NCBI GenBank assembly: GCA_903832775.1 | Contig: CAILCX010000211.1 | Span: 1-58,250 of the forward strand | Origin: an uncultured Methylobacter sp. | GTDB lineage: Bacteria > Pseudomonadota > Gammaproteobacteria > Methylococcales > Methylomonadaceae | DNA: 58,250 nucleotides | Direction of reading: 5' to 3' | Shown: piece by piece, positions 24,583 to 32,442 of the stretch | Numbering within the stretch: position 1 is the first letter of the stretch | Layout of the letters: each line of letters starts with the position of its first letter | Notes under the pieces: model-generated | Databases searched by the model: none | What the model saw: only the letters and a program-made list of their open reading frames with translations | What the model was told of the DNA's origin: nothing | Made by a program: the position numbers and the translations under genes

Positions 24583-26868
24583 CTAGAAATCAAGTTTAAA
24601 TCCACCTAAGATGCTACGTGGCATACCCATTACTGCAGGACTGGAGCTTGATCCATCATTATTACTAGCGATGTATGTGCTATTACTAATATTTTGTGCA
24701 TTCACATAAAGCTCAATATTCTTAGTTGCTTTGTAACTCAAATGTGCATCAGCAGTAGTCGCTGCTTCGTTAATATTTTGTGAGCTAGTGACTACCGTGC
24801 CAGTAAAATATTTAGGCCAGGTTTTTATTATCCACCCGAACTGTAAGGTGGGCATTATATTCCAACTACCTCCGGTGGTGATCATTACTGACGGGACATC
24901 TTTCAGTTGCTTGCCGATTATTATTAATGGAGCTCCACCTGCTATGGCTTTATTGTTCAGTCCAGTAAAGAAACTGTTAAAAGATGATGCGTAGGCATGT
25001 GTATTAACTATGCTAGCATTCAGTGTTAATGTATCCAGTGCTTTCCACTCAGCGAAGGCTTCAAGTCCTTCAGTTGTCGCATCACCAACATTATAATTTT
25101 TATTAATTTTAGTAGTCCCTGATGCAAGACCTACTCTATCGACATCAGTGCAAGTTGGAGCGGTACCGCCACAAATACCGACAGAATTAATGAAATTACT
25201 TATCTCGTTATGATAGGCAGTAAATTTGATTTTTACCTGATTGCTAGTGAAATCAATCCCGGCTTCTTGGCCAAAGTTGGATTCTGGTGTCAATGCAGTA
25301 TTTCCAAGTGTTGCCGAGGAGGCACTTGCAAAAGATCTAAAGAGTTGATTCATACCTGGTGCAGCAAAGTTTCTATAGGCCGCTGCGCGAAGATCAATGC
25401 CGTTGTTAAATGAGTATTTAAGACCCAATCGGGGATCAATCTGATTAAAATACTGATCGGGAGTTGGTACTGGCGTTGTTTTGCCTGTGGCGACAGAATG
25501 AACGCTGCTATTTCCTAAAACGGATTGCCACAAATCTTCTCTTACGCCTAAAGTAACATCTAGCGGAATGCCCTTCGGACGGTAAGTTGCCTGGGCAAAT
25601 ACACCTTCAAATACATTTTGACCGGCCATATCAAGTGTAGCAAATTGGGTTGCTGAATTATAACGAATTGTATTCGCTCCACTACCCGTTGCTGCTTTCT
25701 GTTGATATAGATTGTTACTATCTTCCGTAGTTACACCACGGGCATCTACGCCTAATTTTATATTGTCCAATGAACCCCAGTCACCCAACTTTAACTGATC
25801 TTCAATATAACCGCTGATACCGTAAGACTGATAATTCATAGACTCAAGCTGACCTGATATTACTCCGGAGCCCGCAACATTTTGACCGGTTTGTAAATTT
25901 GGGGTTAATGTGGTGTTGCCTCTATTTATTGGGATTAAAGCACCGTTTGCTTTATCCATCATTGAGTAATTAAAAAAGCTAGCGAGGTTGATACTGCCAG
26001 TATCAGAATAATTGATTTGGCCTCCGCTACGCATATCGTACTTATACCATTCGTTATGGGCGCTCGCATAGTTGGTATGGTCCTGGAGCAGTTCATGCCC
26101 GCTTAACTTGACAAAGAATTTCGAAGTATCCGTGGGGTTAAAGTAGGTTGATAGAAGCGCGTTATGAGTTCGCGTATCGCCGCTAGTCAAATTAGGTGAT
26201 AAGGCGGCAATTGCTTTAGGTGTTGTGTTGTAACCATCAGACTCAATAACATTTATATTAGCGCCTATCTTGACCTTGTCACTGTGATACAAGGTGGCTG
26301 CAGCATCGCCGACCTTGGTGTTAAATGAACCATAAGCAAAGCCAATGCGTTTTTCATCTTTTGCTGGCTCTCTGGTAACAATATTAATAACACCTCCTTC
26401 TGCCAAATTCCCCCAAAGAGCTGCGCCACCACCACCTCGGATGATTTCAACTTTATCGATAGTATCTTTGGGGATCTGACTCCAATCGATGGTTCTAAAG
26501 TAACCATCATTCATAGGAACCCCATCAACCATGACTAATACTTTTTCACCGCCTCCAAAGCCACGCATCTGAACTACGGCACCAGTTGGGTCAACTTGGT
26601 TGCTCGGCACTTGGCTTGTCCAAATACCCATCTGTTGATTAAGCATTTGATCTAAAGTTAACTGTGGGCTTTTTTGGATGTCTTCACGGGTTATTACGGT
26701 GGTGCTAATATCCATATCTTCAACATCACTTCCCCTTCCTAAACTAGTGGCAGATATTTCCATCGTATCTAGAGTTATTGCTTTATCTGTATTTTTAACC
26801 TTTGCCGGCTCAGCTGCAATTGCGCTGCCTAAGTAGCTCATTCCAAGTAACAGTAAATATCGCTTCAT
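24583..26868 (-). CDS. TonB-dependent outer-membrane receptor
   Basis: A 761-residue outer-membrane receptor for active import of a metal complex, siderophore or cofactor. Signal peptide at residues 1-18 (SYLGSAIA-AEP). The plug domain follows (ITREDIQKSPQLTLDQMLNQ, MRGFGGGEKVLVMVDGVPMN, VEIIRGGGGAALWG, GGVINIVT), preceded by a TonB-box-like stretch. A 22-strand barrel then runs to the C-terminal Phe (GGFKLDF). The substrate cannot be read from sequence. A Cys pair in an extracellular-looking loop (GICGGTAPTCTD) may form a disulfide. Its genes for TonB, ExbB and ExbD lie downstream on the same strand. The start is preceded by GGAAAAAACGAA. Confidence 0.92.
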   Translation of the reverse strand: MKRYLLLLGMSYLGSAIAAEPAKVKNTDKAITLDTMEISATSLGRGSDVEDMDISTTVITREDIQKSPQLTLDQMLNQQMGIWTSQVPSNQVDPTGAVVQMRGFGGGEKVLVMVDGVPMNDGYFRTIDWSQIPKDTIDKVEIIRGGGGAALWGNLAEGGVINIVTREPAKDEKRIGFAYGSFNTKVGDAAATLYHSDKVKIGANINVIESDGYNTTPKAIAALSPNLTSGDTRTHNALLSTYFNPTDTSKFFVKLSGHELLQDHTNYASAHNEWYKYDMRSGGQINYSDTGSINLASFFNYSMMDKANGALIPINRGNTTLTPNLQTGQNVAGSGVISGQLESMNYQSYGISGYIEDQLKLGDWGSLDNIKLGVDARGVTTEDSNNLYQQKAATGSGANTIRYNSATQFATLDMAGQNVFEGVFAQATYRPKGIPLDVTLGVREDLWQSVLGNSSVHSVATGKTTPVPTPDQYFNQIDPRLGLKYSFNNGIDLRAAAYRNFAAPGMNQLFRSFASASSATLGNTALTPESNFGQEAGIDFTSNQVKIKFTAYHNEISNFINSVGICGGTAPTCTDVDRVGLASGTTKINKNYNVGDATTEGLEAFAEWKALDTLTLNASIVNTHAYASSFNSFFTGLNNKAIAGGAPLIIIGKQLKDVPSVMITTGGSWNIMPTLQFGWIIKTWPKYFTGTVVTSSQNINEAATTADAHLSYKATKNIELYVNAQNISNSTYIASNNDGSSSSPAVMGMPRSILGGFKLDF

Positions 26869-27093
26869 TTCGTTTTTTCCATTTTGTTATTATTTTAAAC
26901 ATAGGGAAAACTATAAGCATGTTTCTTGCCATATCATTAAGTCTGTGAAAATCAAGAAATGAGCTACTACAGGGTTGTATTTTTAATTATTTTTAAACAA
27001 TGACTTACAAATTTATTGGAATATGTTTTGACTTATTTTAGTTTTTATTGAAGCTGAAATAGAGCGGTGATAGTTGTATAAGGGCATCAAATC

Positions 27094-27270
27094 CTAATAA
27101 AACTATGTTATTTAACACACTTACTATGTTAAATAACATAGTTTTATTGGGCCCACGAGCGAAATGAGACCGAAATATCTAATATTATGTGCATGTAAAC
27201 TACCTGGAATAGTCTTAAAGAACTACCCGATTAGGCGTTTCAAAATCGATTTAAAGCATAAATTAAATAT
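27094..27270 (+). repeat. Direct repeat copy 1, containing a perfect 21-bp inverted repeat
   Basis: Copy 1 of a diverged repeat at a constant offset of 278 bases. It contains arms AATAAAACTATGTTATTTAAC (27096-27116) and their exact reverse complement (27128-27148) around an 11-base loop. A near-palindrome CTATGTTAAATAACATAG (27124-27141) lies inside. Downstream the two copies share ATTGGGCC (27146 and 27424) and further diverged stretches. The 703-base gap between the receptor and aroG (26869-27571) has no gene. Confidence 0.8.
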
Positions 27271-27371
27271 ATTTATCAAAGTAATATGTATTTTTTGAAA
27301 TTAATTTTTGCGAGTGTCGTTTTTTATGTATGTGACTATTGCTTGGGATAGCATGTCAAAAACACTTCATT

Positions 27372-27543
27372 TTAATAAAGCCATGATCTTTGACGTACTT
27401 AGTGCGTTAAATAACATAGTTTAATTGGGCCGCAGATAAATCAGTTCCAAATACTAAGTTTCAAGCTTATTTACGCTATCCGGAATAACACTCAAGAACT
27501 CACCCCAAACACTTTAAAATCGGTTAAAATAATAAATCTGACA
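27372..27543 (+). repeat. Direct repeat copy 2, hairpin degenerate
   Basis: Second copy, offset 278 bases from copy 1. GTTAAATAACATAGTTT (27406-27422) is unchanged, but the left arm is diverged (AATAAAGCCATGATC, 27374 on), so the hairpin is lost. The copy ends just before aroG, so its right part may act as the aroG leader. Confidence 0.7.
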
Positions 27544-27571
27544 ATAATCCTGCGACGGGTTGATAGCTTTC

Positions 27572-28660
27572 ATGCATACAAAATACAACACTGATGACTT
27601 GAGAATTTGTGCGACTAAAGAAGTCATTGCGCCGATTCAGGTTCATACTGAAATGCCAATTAGCGATACTGCGGCTCAAACAACTTTATTGGCCAGGCAG
27701 GATGTACACAAAATTCTGGCTGGTTTTGATGACCGTTTGGTTGTGGTGGTCGGGCCTTGTTCTATTCATGATCCGATAGCGGCGCATGAATATGCCCGGC
27801 TACTTAAAGTAGTTAAAGATGAGTTGGTCGATGATCTGGTTATTGTGATGCGGGTTTATTTTGAGAAACCACGTACCACGGTTGGCTGGAAAGGTCTGAT
27901 TAACGACCCTGATCTGGACTCCAGTTTTAATATCAATAAAGGTTTGCGTGTCGCCAGACAATTGTTAATTGATGTTAATGAAGCCGGCGTGCCTGCCGCA
28001 ACTGAATATCTGGATTTAATCACGCCACAGTATATTTCCGACTTGATCGCCTGGGGCGCTATTGGTGCCAGAACAACTGAAAGTCAGGGGCATCGCGAGC
28101 TGGCTTCGGGTGTTTCTTGTCCGATCGGCTTTAAAAATTCTACCGATGGTACTATAAAAATCGCTATTGACGCTATCGGTGCGGCGATGAGTCCGCATCA
28201 CTTTATCTCGTTAAATAAAGCCGGTCATTCAGCTATTTTTTCAACGACTGGCAATGATGATGTCCATATAATTTTAAGAGGCGGCAACGATCGCCCCAAT
28301 TATGACGCGGTCAGCGTTGAACAGGTTGCTGAAGGGCTTGTAAATGCAGAACTAAGACCGAATATCATGATTGACTTCAGTCATGCCAATAGCTTAAAAC
28401 AATGTCAGCGACAATTAATCGTCGGCGATGATGTTTCTGCACAAATCGCCAATGGTGATCACCGGATTATGGGCGTGATGATCGAAAGTCATCTTAAAGC
28501 CGGCAGTCAAAAAGTTGTTGAGGGTCAGCCTTTGGTCTATGGACAAAGTATTACCGATGGTTGTTTATCTTGGGACGATACCGTTCCACTGTTGAGGGAG
28601 CTAGCCTCTGCGGTAAGAAAACGCAGGACTGTGGACACCAATCGGAGTTTAAGCAAATGA
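27572..28660 (+). CDS. aroG: 3-deoxy-7-phosphoheptulonate synthase (class I DAHP synthase)
   Basis: First step of the shikimate pathway: condenses phosphoenolpyruvate and erythrose 4-phosphate. 362 residues from ATG 27572; an in-frame TTG at 27560 would add four. Strong similarity by recall to the E. coli AroG/AroF/AroH family: [17 protein letters not shown] with the metal-binding Cys, [40 protein letters not shown]. Which amino acid inhibits it is not decided here. The stop overlaps the thiSG start (ATGA), so thiamine and aromatic synthesis are coupled at this locus. Confidence 0.94.
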   Translation: MHTKYNTDDLRICATKEVIAPIQVHTEMPISDTAAQTTLLARQDVHKILAGFDDRLVVVVGPCSIHDPIAAHEYARLLKVVKDELVDDLVIVMRVYFEKPRTTVGWKGLINDPDLDSSFNINKGLRVARQLLIDVNEAGVPAATEYLDLITPQYISDLIAWGAIGARTTESQGHRELASGVSCPIGFKNSTDGTIKIAIDAIGAAMSPHHFISLNKAGHSAIFSTTGNDDVHIILRGGNDRPNYDAVSVEQVAEGLVNAELRPNIMIDFSHANSLKQCQRQLIVGDDVSAQIANGDHRIMGVMIESHLKAGSQKVVEGQPLVYGQSITDGCLSWDDTVPLLRELASAVRKRRTVDTNRSLSK

Positions 28661-29634
28661 TGGTTTATGTGAATGGCGATACGCGAGACTGTGCTGAAAA
28701 CAGTAAAGTCGCCGACGTGGTTGCCGATCTGGGATTAACCGGTAAGAAAATTGCGATTGAATTGAACAAAGAAATTTTGCCCTTTCAGCAATATGCCACT
28801 CAAACTTTACAGGCTGGCGATCGTTTGGAAATCGTTCATGCGATTGGCGGCGGGCAGGATGATTCTTTTATGCTGGCTGGGGTTAGCTATCATTCGAGAC
28901 TATTGGTTGGTACCGGCAAGTATAAGGATATGGAAGAAACCCGTCTGGCCATCGAAGCCAGCGGTGCGCAAATTGTGACGGTGGCGCTGCGTCGTACTAA
29001 TATCGGCCAAAATCCAGGTGAACCCAATTTGCTGGATGTTATTTCGCCAGACAAATATACGATTTTGCCTAATACGGCGGGTTGTTATACTGCCGAAGAC
29101 GCCGTTAGAACTTGTCGATTGGGTCGGGAATTGCTGGGTGGACACAAACTGGTCAAACTGGAAGTGCTGGCCGACCAGAAAACCCTGTTTCCTGATGTTG
29201 CTGAAACCTATCTGGCCGCTGAACTGCTGGTTAAAGATGGTTTTGACGTGATGGTCTACACCAATGATGATCCAATTGCCGCAAAAAGATTGGAAGATAT
29301 TGGTTGCGTAGCTGTAATGCCGCTGGCCGCGCCAATTGGCTCAGGTTTGGGCGTTCGTAATCCTTATAATATTTTAACCATTGTTGAAAATGCCAAGGTT
29401 CCTATTTTGGTTGATGCCGGCGTAGGCACGGCGTCTGATGCGGCTATCGCAATGGAATTGGGTTGTGATGGTGTGTTGATGAATACCGCTATTGCAGCCG
29501 CCAATAATCCGATATTGATGGCTTCGGCAATGCGCAAAGGTATTGAAGCGGGTAGGGAAGCATTTTTAGCGGGACGCATGCCGCGCAGACGTTTTGCTTC
29601 TGCGTCATCGCCGATTGACGGCTTGTTTTTTTAA
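28657..29634 (+). CDS. thiG: Fused sulfur carrier ThiS - thiazole synthase ThiG
   Basis: Builds the thiazole-phosphate half of thiamine. 325 residues: residues 1-66 are a ThiS ubiquitin-like carrier ([12 protein letters not shown] ... [10 protein letters not shown]), the rest is ThiG, a TIM barrel with the Schiff-base Lys167 (LVKLEVLAD), [14 protein letters not shown] and [12 protein letters not shown] phosphate loops. In separate ThiS the C-terminal Gly-Gly must be free to form the thiocarboxylate; here GGG (64-66) is internal. Fusions of this type are annotated in other proteobacteria. Start ATG 28657 lies within the aroG stop and has GGAG 9 bases upstream. Confidence 0.93.
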   Translation: MMVYVNGDTRDCAENSKVADVVADLGLTGKKIAIELNKEILPFQQYATQTLQAGDRLEIVHAIGGGQDDSFMLAGVSYHSRLLVGTGKYKDMEETRLAIEASGAQIVTVALRRTNIGQNPGEPNLLDVISPDKYTILPNTAGCYTAEDAVRTCRLGRELLGGHKLVKLEVLADQKTLFPDVAETYLAAELLVKDGFDVMVYTNDDPIAAKRLEDIGCVAVMPLAAPIGSGLGVRNPYNILTIVENAKVPILVDAGVGTASDAAIAMELGCDGVLMNTAIAAANNPILMASAMRKGIEAGREAFLAGRMPRRRFASASSPIDGLFF

Positions 29635-29663
29635 CCGGCTGAAAGCACATCAATTAAAAACGG

Positions 29664-29713
29664 TTCACCACGAAGATACAAAAAAGATAATCTCTGTGTG
29701 TCTTGGTGGTGAA
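29664..29713. repeat. Palindromic repeat (TTCACCAC...GTGGTGAA)
   Basis: Imperfect 17-bp inverted repeat: TTCACCACGAAGATACA (29664-29680) and TGTGTCTTGGTGGTGAA (29697-29713), two mismatches, 16-base loop. This type of palindrome is widely dispersed in bacterial genomes (by recall). It lies between thiSG and trmB and may also act as a terminator, but no T run follows. Confidence 0.7.
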
Positions 29714-29794
29714 TTATTAACGAGTTGTATTTTCCTTAAGTTGTTTTTATTGGGCTTATAAGCTGCTCCGACTTTCTAAGATCATTATATTTTT

Positions 29795-30490
29795 ATGCTC
29801 TCCCCTGAAAAAAATCCCGCTCACAGAATCAGAAGCTTTATTCGTCGACAAGGACGCATTACTCAAGGCCAGCAATTAGCGATAGATAATCATTGGGATC
29901 GCTATAGTCTTGATCCTGAATTGGGCTATGATTTTGAACAGGTTTTTGGTCGTGTCGCGCCCATAATTGTTGAAATTGGTTTTGGGACCGGCGACAGCCT
30001 GGCAAAAATGGCGGCGGCCAATCCCGAAAATGATTATATTGGCATTGAAGTGCATAAGCCTGGCGTCGGACATTTGATGTTATTGCTGGATCAGCAAGGA
30101 CTCACCAATGTAAGAATCTATTGCCACGATGCGATTGATATTATTGAACACAAGATTGCAAGTAATAGCCTGGCTGGTGTGCATCTTTTTTTTCCCGATC
30201 CGTGGCCTAAACAAAAGCACCATAAGCGGCGCATTGTCCGCCCCAGTTTTGTTGAATTATTAGTCAACAAACTTCAGCCGGACGGTTATTTTCATGCGGC
30301 AACCGACTGGCAAAATTACGCCGAAAACATGTTGAAAATATTGTCTCAGGGCATTGGCTTTAAAAATGCCAGTCTTGCGGGTGACTATTGTGAGCGACCA
30401 GAATATCGTCCGTTAACAAGATTTGAACAGCGTGGTATCCGTTTGGGACATGGTGTCTGGGATTTGATTTTCAGGAAAGCGAAGGATTAA
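29795..30490 (+). CDS. trmB: tRNA (guanine(46)-N7)-methyltransferase TrmB
   Basis: Adds the m7G46 modification to the variable loop of tRNAs using S-adenosylmethionine. 231 residues. The Rossmann cofactor site is IVEIGFGTGDSLAKMA (about residues 54-69), followed by the family motif FFPDPWPKQKHHKRR, and the C-terminal RPLTRFEQRGIRLGH. Length and motifs are normal. It lies downstream of thiSG, from which it is separated by a 160-base gap containing a palindromic repeat. Confidence 0.95.
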   Translation: MLSPEKNPAHRIRSFIRRQGRITQGQQLAIDNHWDRYSLDPELGYDFEQVFGRVAPIIVEIGFGTGDSLAKMAAANPENDYIGIEVHKPGVGHLMLLLDQQGLTNVRIYCHDAIDIIEHKIASNSLAGVHLFFPDPWPKQKHHKRRIVRPSFVELLVNKLQPDGYFHAATDWQNYAENMLKILSQGIGFKNASLAGDYCERPEYRPLTRFEQRGIRLGHGVWDLIFRKAKD

Positions 30491-30578
30491 ACCGGTAGTT
30501 ATTCAATTTCGGTGTGAAAACCTTATCAAATTAAGGGCGTGTATTTTGCATATTTTGCCTACAGAGTGATAGGATAAG

Positions 30579-30594
30579 ATTCAATGCATTGAAT
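30579..30594. promoter_or_regulatory. Perfect 16-bp palindrome upstream of the DksA-like gene
   Basis: ATTCAATGCATTGAAT is a perfect 16-bp palindrome, immediately followed by TTGACT (30595-30600), which could be a -35 element of the gene at 30656. No good -10 follows at the usual distance. It may be an operator; chance is possible. Confidence 0.35.
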
Positions 30595-30655
30595 TTGACT
30601 TTATTTAAAGCAAGTTTTAAACGCACATCTGTCAGACGTAAAAGAGGGATTTGTT

Positions 30656-30985
30656 ATGAACGAATATGAGCAAGTACGCAACAGCCTGATTGACATGCTG
30701 GAAGATCTTGATGATCGACTGGCTAAAATCACTCATGATGTCAGAGAGCCTTTGGATCATGACTTTGAAGAACAGGCGACACAGGCTGAGAATGACGAGG
30801 TTCTGGATGGTTTGGGCAATGCTGCAAGAACTGAAATTGAATTGGTCAGACAAGCCATTTCCAGAATTGATAAAGGCCAATACGGTGTTTGTCAGGTATG
30901 CGGTAAAGCGATTAATGTCGAGCGTTTAAAAGCCATACCCTACTCCAGTCTCTGCATAAAATGCGCCAGTCAGGCGGGCTGTTAA
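30656..30985 (+). CDS. TraR/DksA-family zinc-finger protein
   Basis: A 109-residue protein of the DksA/TraR family, which bind in the RNA polymerase secondary channel to modulate transcription. N-terminal coiled coil (EYEQVRNSLIDMLEDLDDRLAKI), middle with DHDFEEQATQAENDEVLDGLG, and a C-terminal zinc finger of the form CQVCG ... CIKC, all four cysteines present. It is shorter than DksA itself (~151 aa) and lacks the full coiled-coil tip, so its activity may be DksA-like or only zinc-finger regulatory. It stands alone; a 14-bp palindrome AAATCTTAAGATTT (30991-31004) follows. Confidence 0.85.
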   Translation: MNEYEQVRNSLIDMLEDLDDRLAKITHDVREPLDHDFEEQATQAENDEVLDGLGNAARTEIELVRQAISRIDKGQYGVCQVCGKAINVERLKAIPYSSLCIKCASQAGC

Positions 30986-31116
30986 CAATAAAATCTTAAG
31001 ATTTATAAAGATTTGTTAAAACTTTTTGTTTAAAAGGCTTAGCCCCTTTATAATTCAACAAAACTAACAAGTTTTTTATTTCCTCTATTTCACTACAACC
31101 AGAGACCTGTTTAACA

Positions 31117-31617
31117 ATGAAAACCAAAATTGCCCTATTTTTGGGACTGTTGCTTATCACCAACGTAAGTTTTGCTGACTTAAAGATTGGCTTCGTCAAT
31201 ATTCCTGCTGTTCTTGAGAAAGCTCCACAAGCCGAAAAAGCCAAAAAACGTCTTGAACAAGAATTTTCTCCGCGCGACAAACAGTTAGTCGCTCAACAAA
31301 AAGAAATTCAAACCATGGACGAAAAAATGACCCGTGATGCTGCAGTTATGGGCGAATCAGCTCGTAGCAACATGGAAAAAGACATTTTAAACAAGAAACG
31401 TGATGCAAAAAGAGCGCAACAAGAATTCAGCGAAGATTTTAATGTTCGTCGTAACGAAGAATTGGGTAAATTGCAAGGTCGTATCGTTGAAGTTATTCGT
31501 GGTATAGCTAAAGATCAAAGTTTTGATTTATTACTGACTGATGGCGTTATTTATGCCAATGAACAAATTGATGTTACGGCTCAAGTTCAACAAAAGTTAT
31601 CAGCGTTACCTAATTAA
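31117..31617 (+). CDS. skp: OmpH/Skp-family periplasmic chaperone
   Basis: Periplasmic trimeric chaperone for unfolded outer-membrane proteins. 166 residues: signal peptide (ALFLGLLLITNVSFA, cleavage near residue 20), then the OmpH/Skp core beginning DLKIGFVNIPAVLEKAPQ, followed by a long charged coiled-coil hairpin (about residues 50-120) and the C-terminal return strand LTDGVIYANEQIDVT. It is not in a bamA-lpxD operon as Skp usually is, so it may be a paralogue. A bidirectional terminator follows. Confidence 0.88.
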   Translation: MKTKIALFLGLLLITNVSFADLKIGFVNIPAVLEKAPQAEKAKKRLEQEFSPRDKQLVAQQKEIQTMDEKMTRDAAVMGESARSNMEKDILNKKRDAKRAQQEFSEDFNVRRNEELGKLQGRIVEVIRGIAKDQSFDLLLTDGVIYANEQIDVTAQVQQKLSALPN

Positions 31618-31660
31618 TAGGTTTAACCGGAGTCTTTCAGACTCGCTTGATACGTTCCAG

Positions 31661-31691
31661 AAAAAAGGCAACCTAATCAGTTGCCTTTTTT
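31661..31691. terminator. Bidirectional terminator after the skp gene
   Basis: Perfect 12-bp arms AAAAAAGGCAAC (31661-31672) / GTTGCCTTTTTT (31680-31691), loop CTAATCA. It overlaps the last codons of the convergent leftward methyltransferase gene. Confidence 0.88.
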
Positions 31692-32411
31692 TATTTCTGA
31701 TTGTTCTGAAAATCGTAACAGAAACTCCGATAGATAAACCTCGCTTTCTTGGCTGTAAATGCCTTGAGAGGCATAAATGGTCAGCAATCTTGCAGTATAT
31801 TTTGTAGCACTGCGACTAAATGTCAGTGCAGATACTTTGGCTACATTATGTTTAAAGCCTCGAAAATCGATTTGATGGATTAAATAAAACCCCACACTTA
31901 ATGCTTGAGCAGAAACTTTTGCTACCGCATAAACGGGAATTAACAGGTAAAACAAGCCTTGAGGGGATAATAATTGCTCCGCAATACTCATTAAATCGGA
32001 GAAGGGTAGTTGATCTGTATGTCGGGCGGTATTCCTAAGTACATCGCTGGTTCTGCTATGGTTTTCAAAAAACGGTGGATTGCTGATGATGAGGTCGTAA
32101 TTTCGGGTAGCCGTGATGGCAAAGCTTTGAATATCCTGATGTACCGCCTCAAGTTGTTTTGACCAGGGGCTATTTGCAAAGTTGACGCTGGCTTCCTGAT
32201 AGGCTTCCTGGGTCAATTCGACTGCGGTGATTTGCGTTGCGCCCAGCTGAGCGGCCATCAATGACAACACCCCGGTACCGGCTCCGATGTCCAAAACAAC
32301 ATCGCCTGATTTAATAGCCGCCATTGCACCGAATAAGACAGCATCGGTGCATATTTTCATGCCTGAGTTTTTTTGTACTACTGAAAACTGCTGGAAACGG
32401 AAGGTTGACAT
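31677..32411 (-). CDS. trmN6: tRNA1(Val) (adenine(37)-N6)-methyltransferase (YfiC/TrmN6 type)
   Basis: Methylates A37 next to the anticodon of tRNA-Val1. 244 residues. The cofactor site is DIGAGTGVLSLMAAQ (about residues 41-55) and the amino-methyltransferase catalytic motif is NPPFF. The N-terminal MSTFRFQQFSVVQKNSGMKICTDAVLFG is the YfiC family mark. The stop codon lies inside the skp terminator. It is the last gene of the leftward block containing the giant membrane protein, 31 bases downstream of it. Confidence 0.9.
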   Translation of the reverse strand: MSTFRFQQFSVVQKNSGMKICTDAVLFGAMAAIKSGDVVLDIGAGTGVLSLMAAQLGATQITAVELTQEAYQEASVNFANSPWSKQLEAVHQDIQSFAITATRNYDLIISNPPFFENHSRTSDVLRNTARHTDQLPFSDLMSIAEQLLSPQGLFYLLIPVYAVAKVSAQALSVGFYLIHQIDFRGFKHNVAKVSALTFSRSATKYTARLLTIYASQGIYSQESEVYLSEFLLRFSEQSEIKKGN

Positions 32412-32442
32412 AATATTTTATTAATCCGAAAAATAATCGTAA

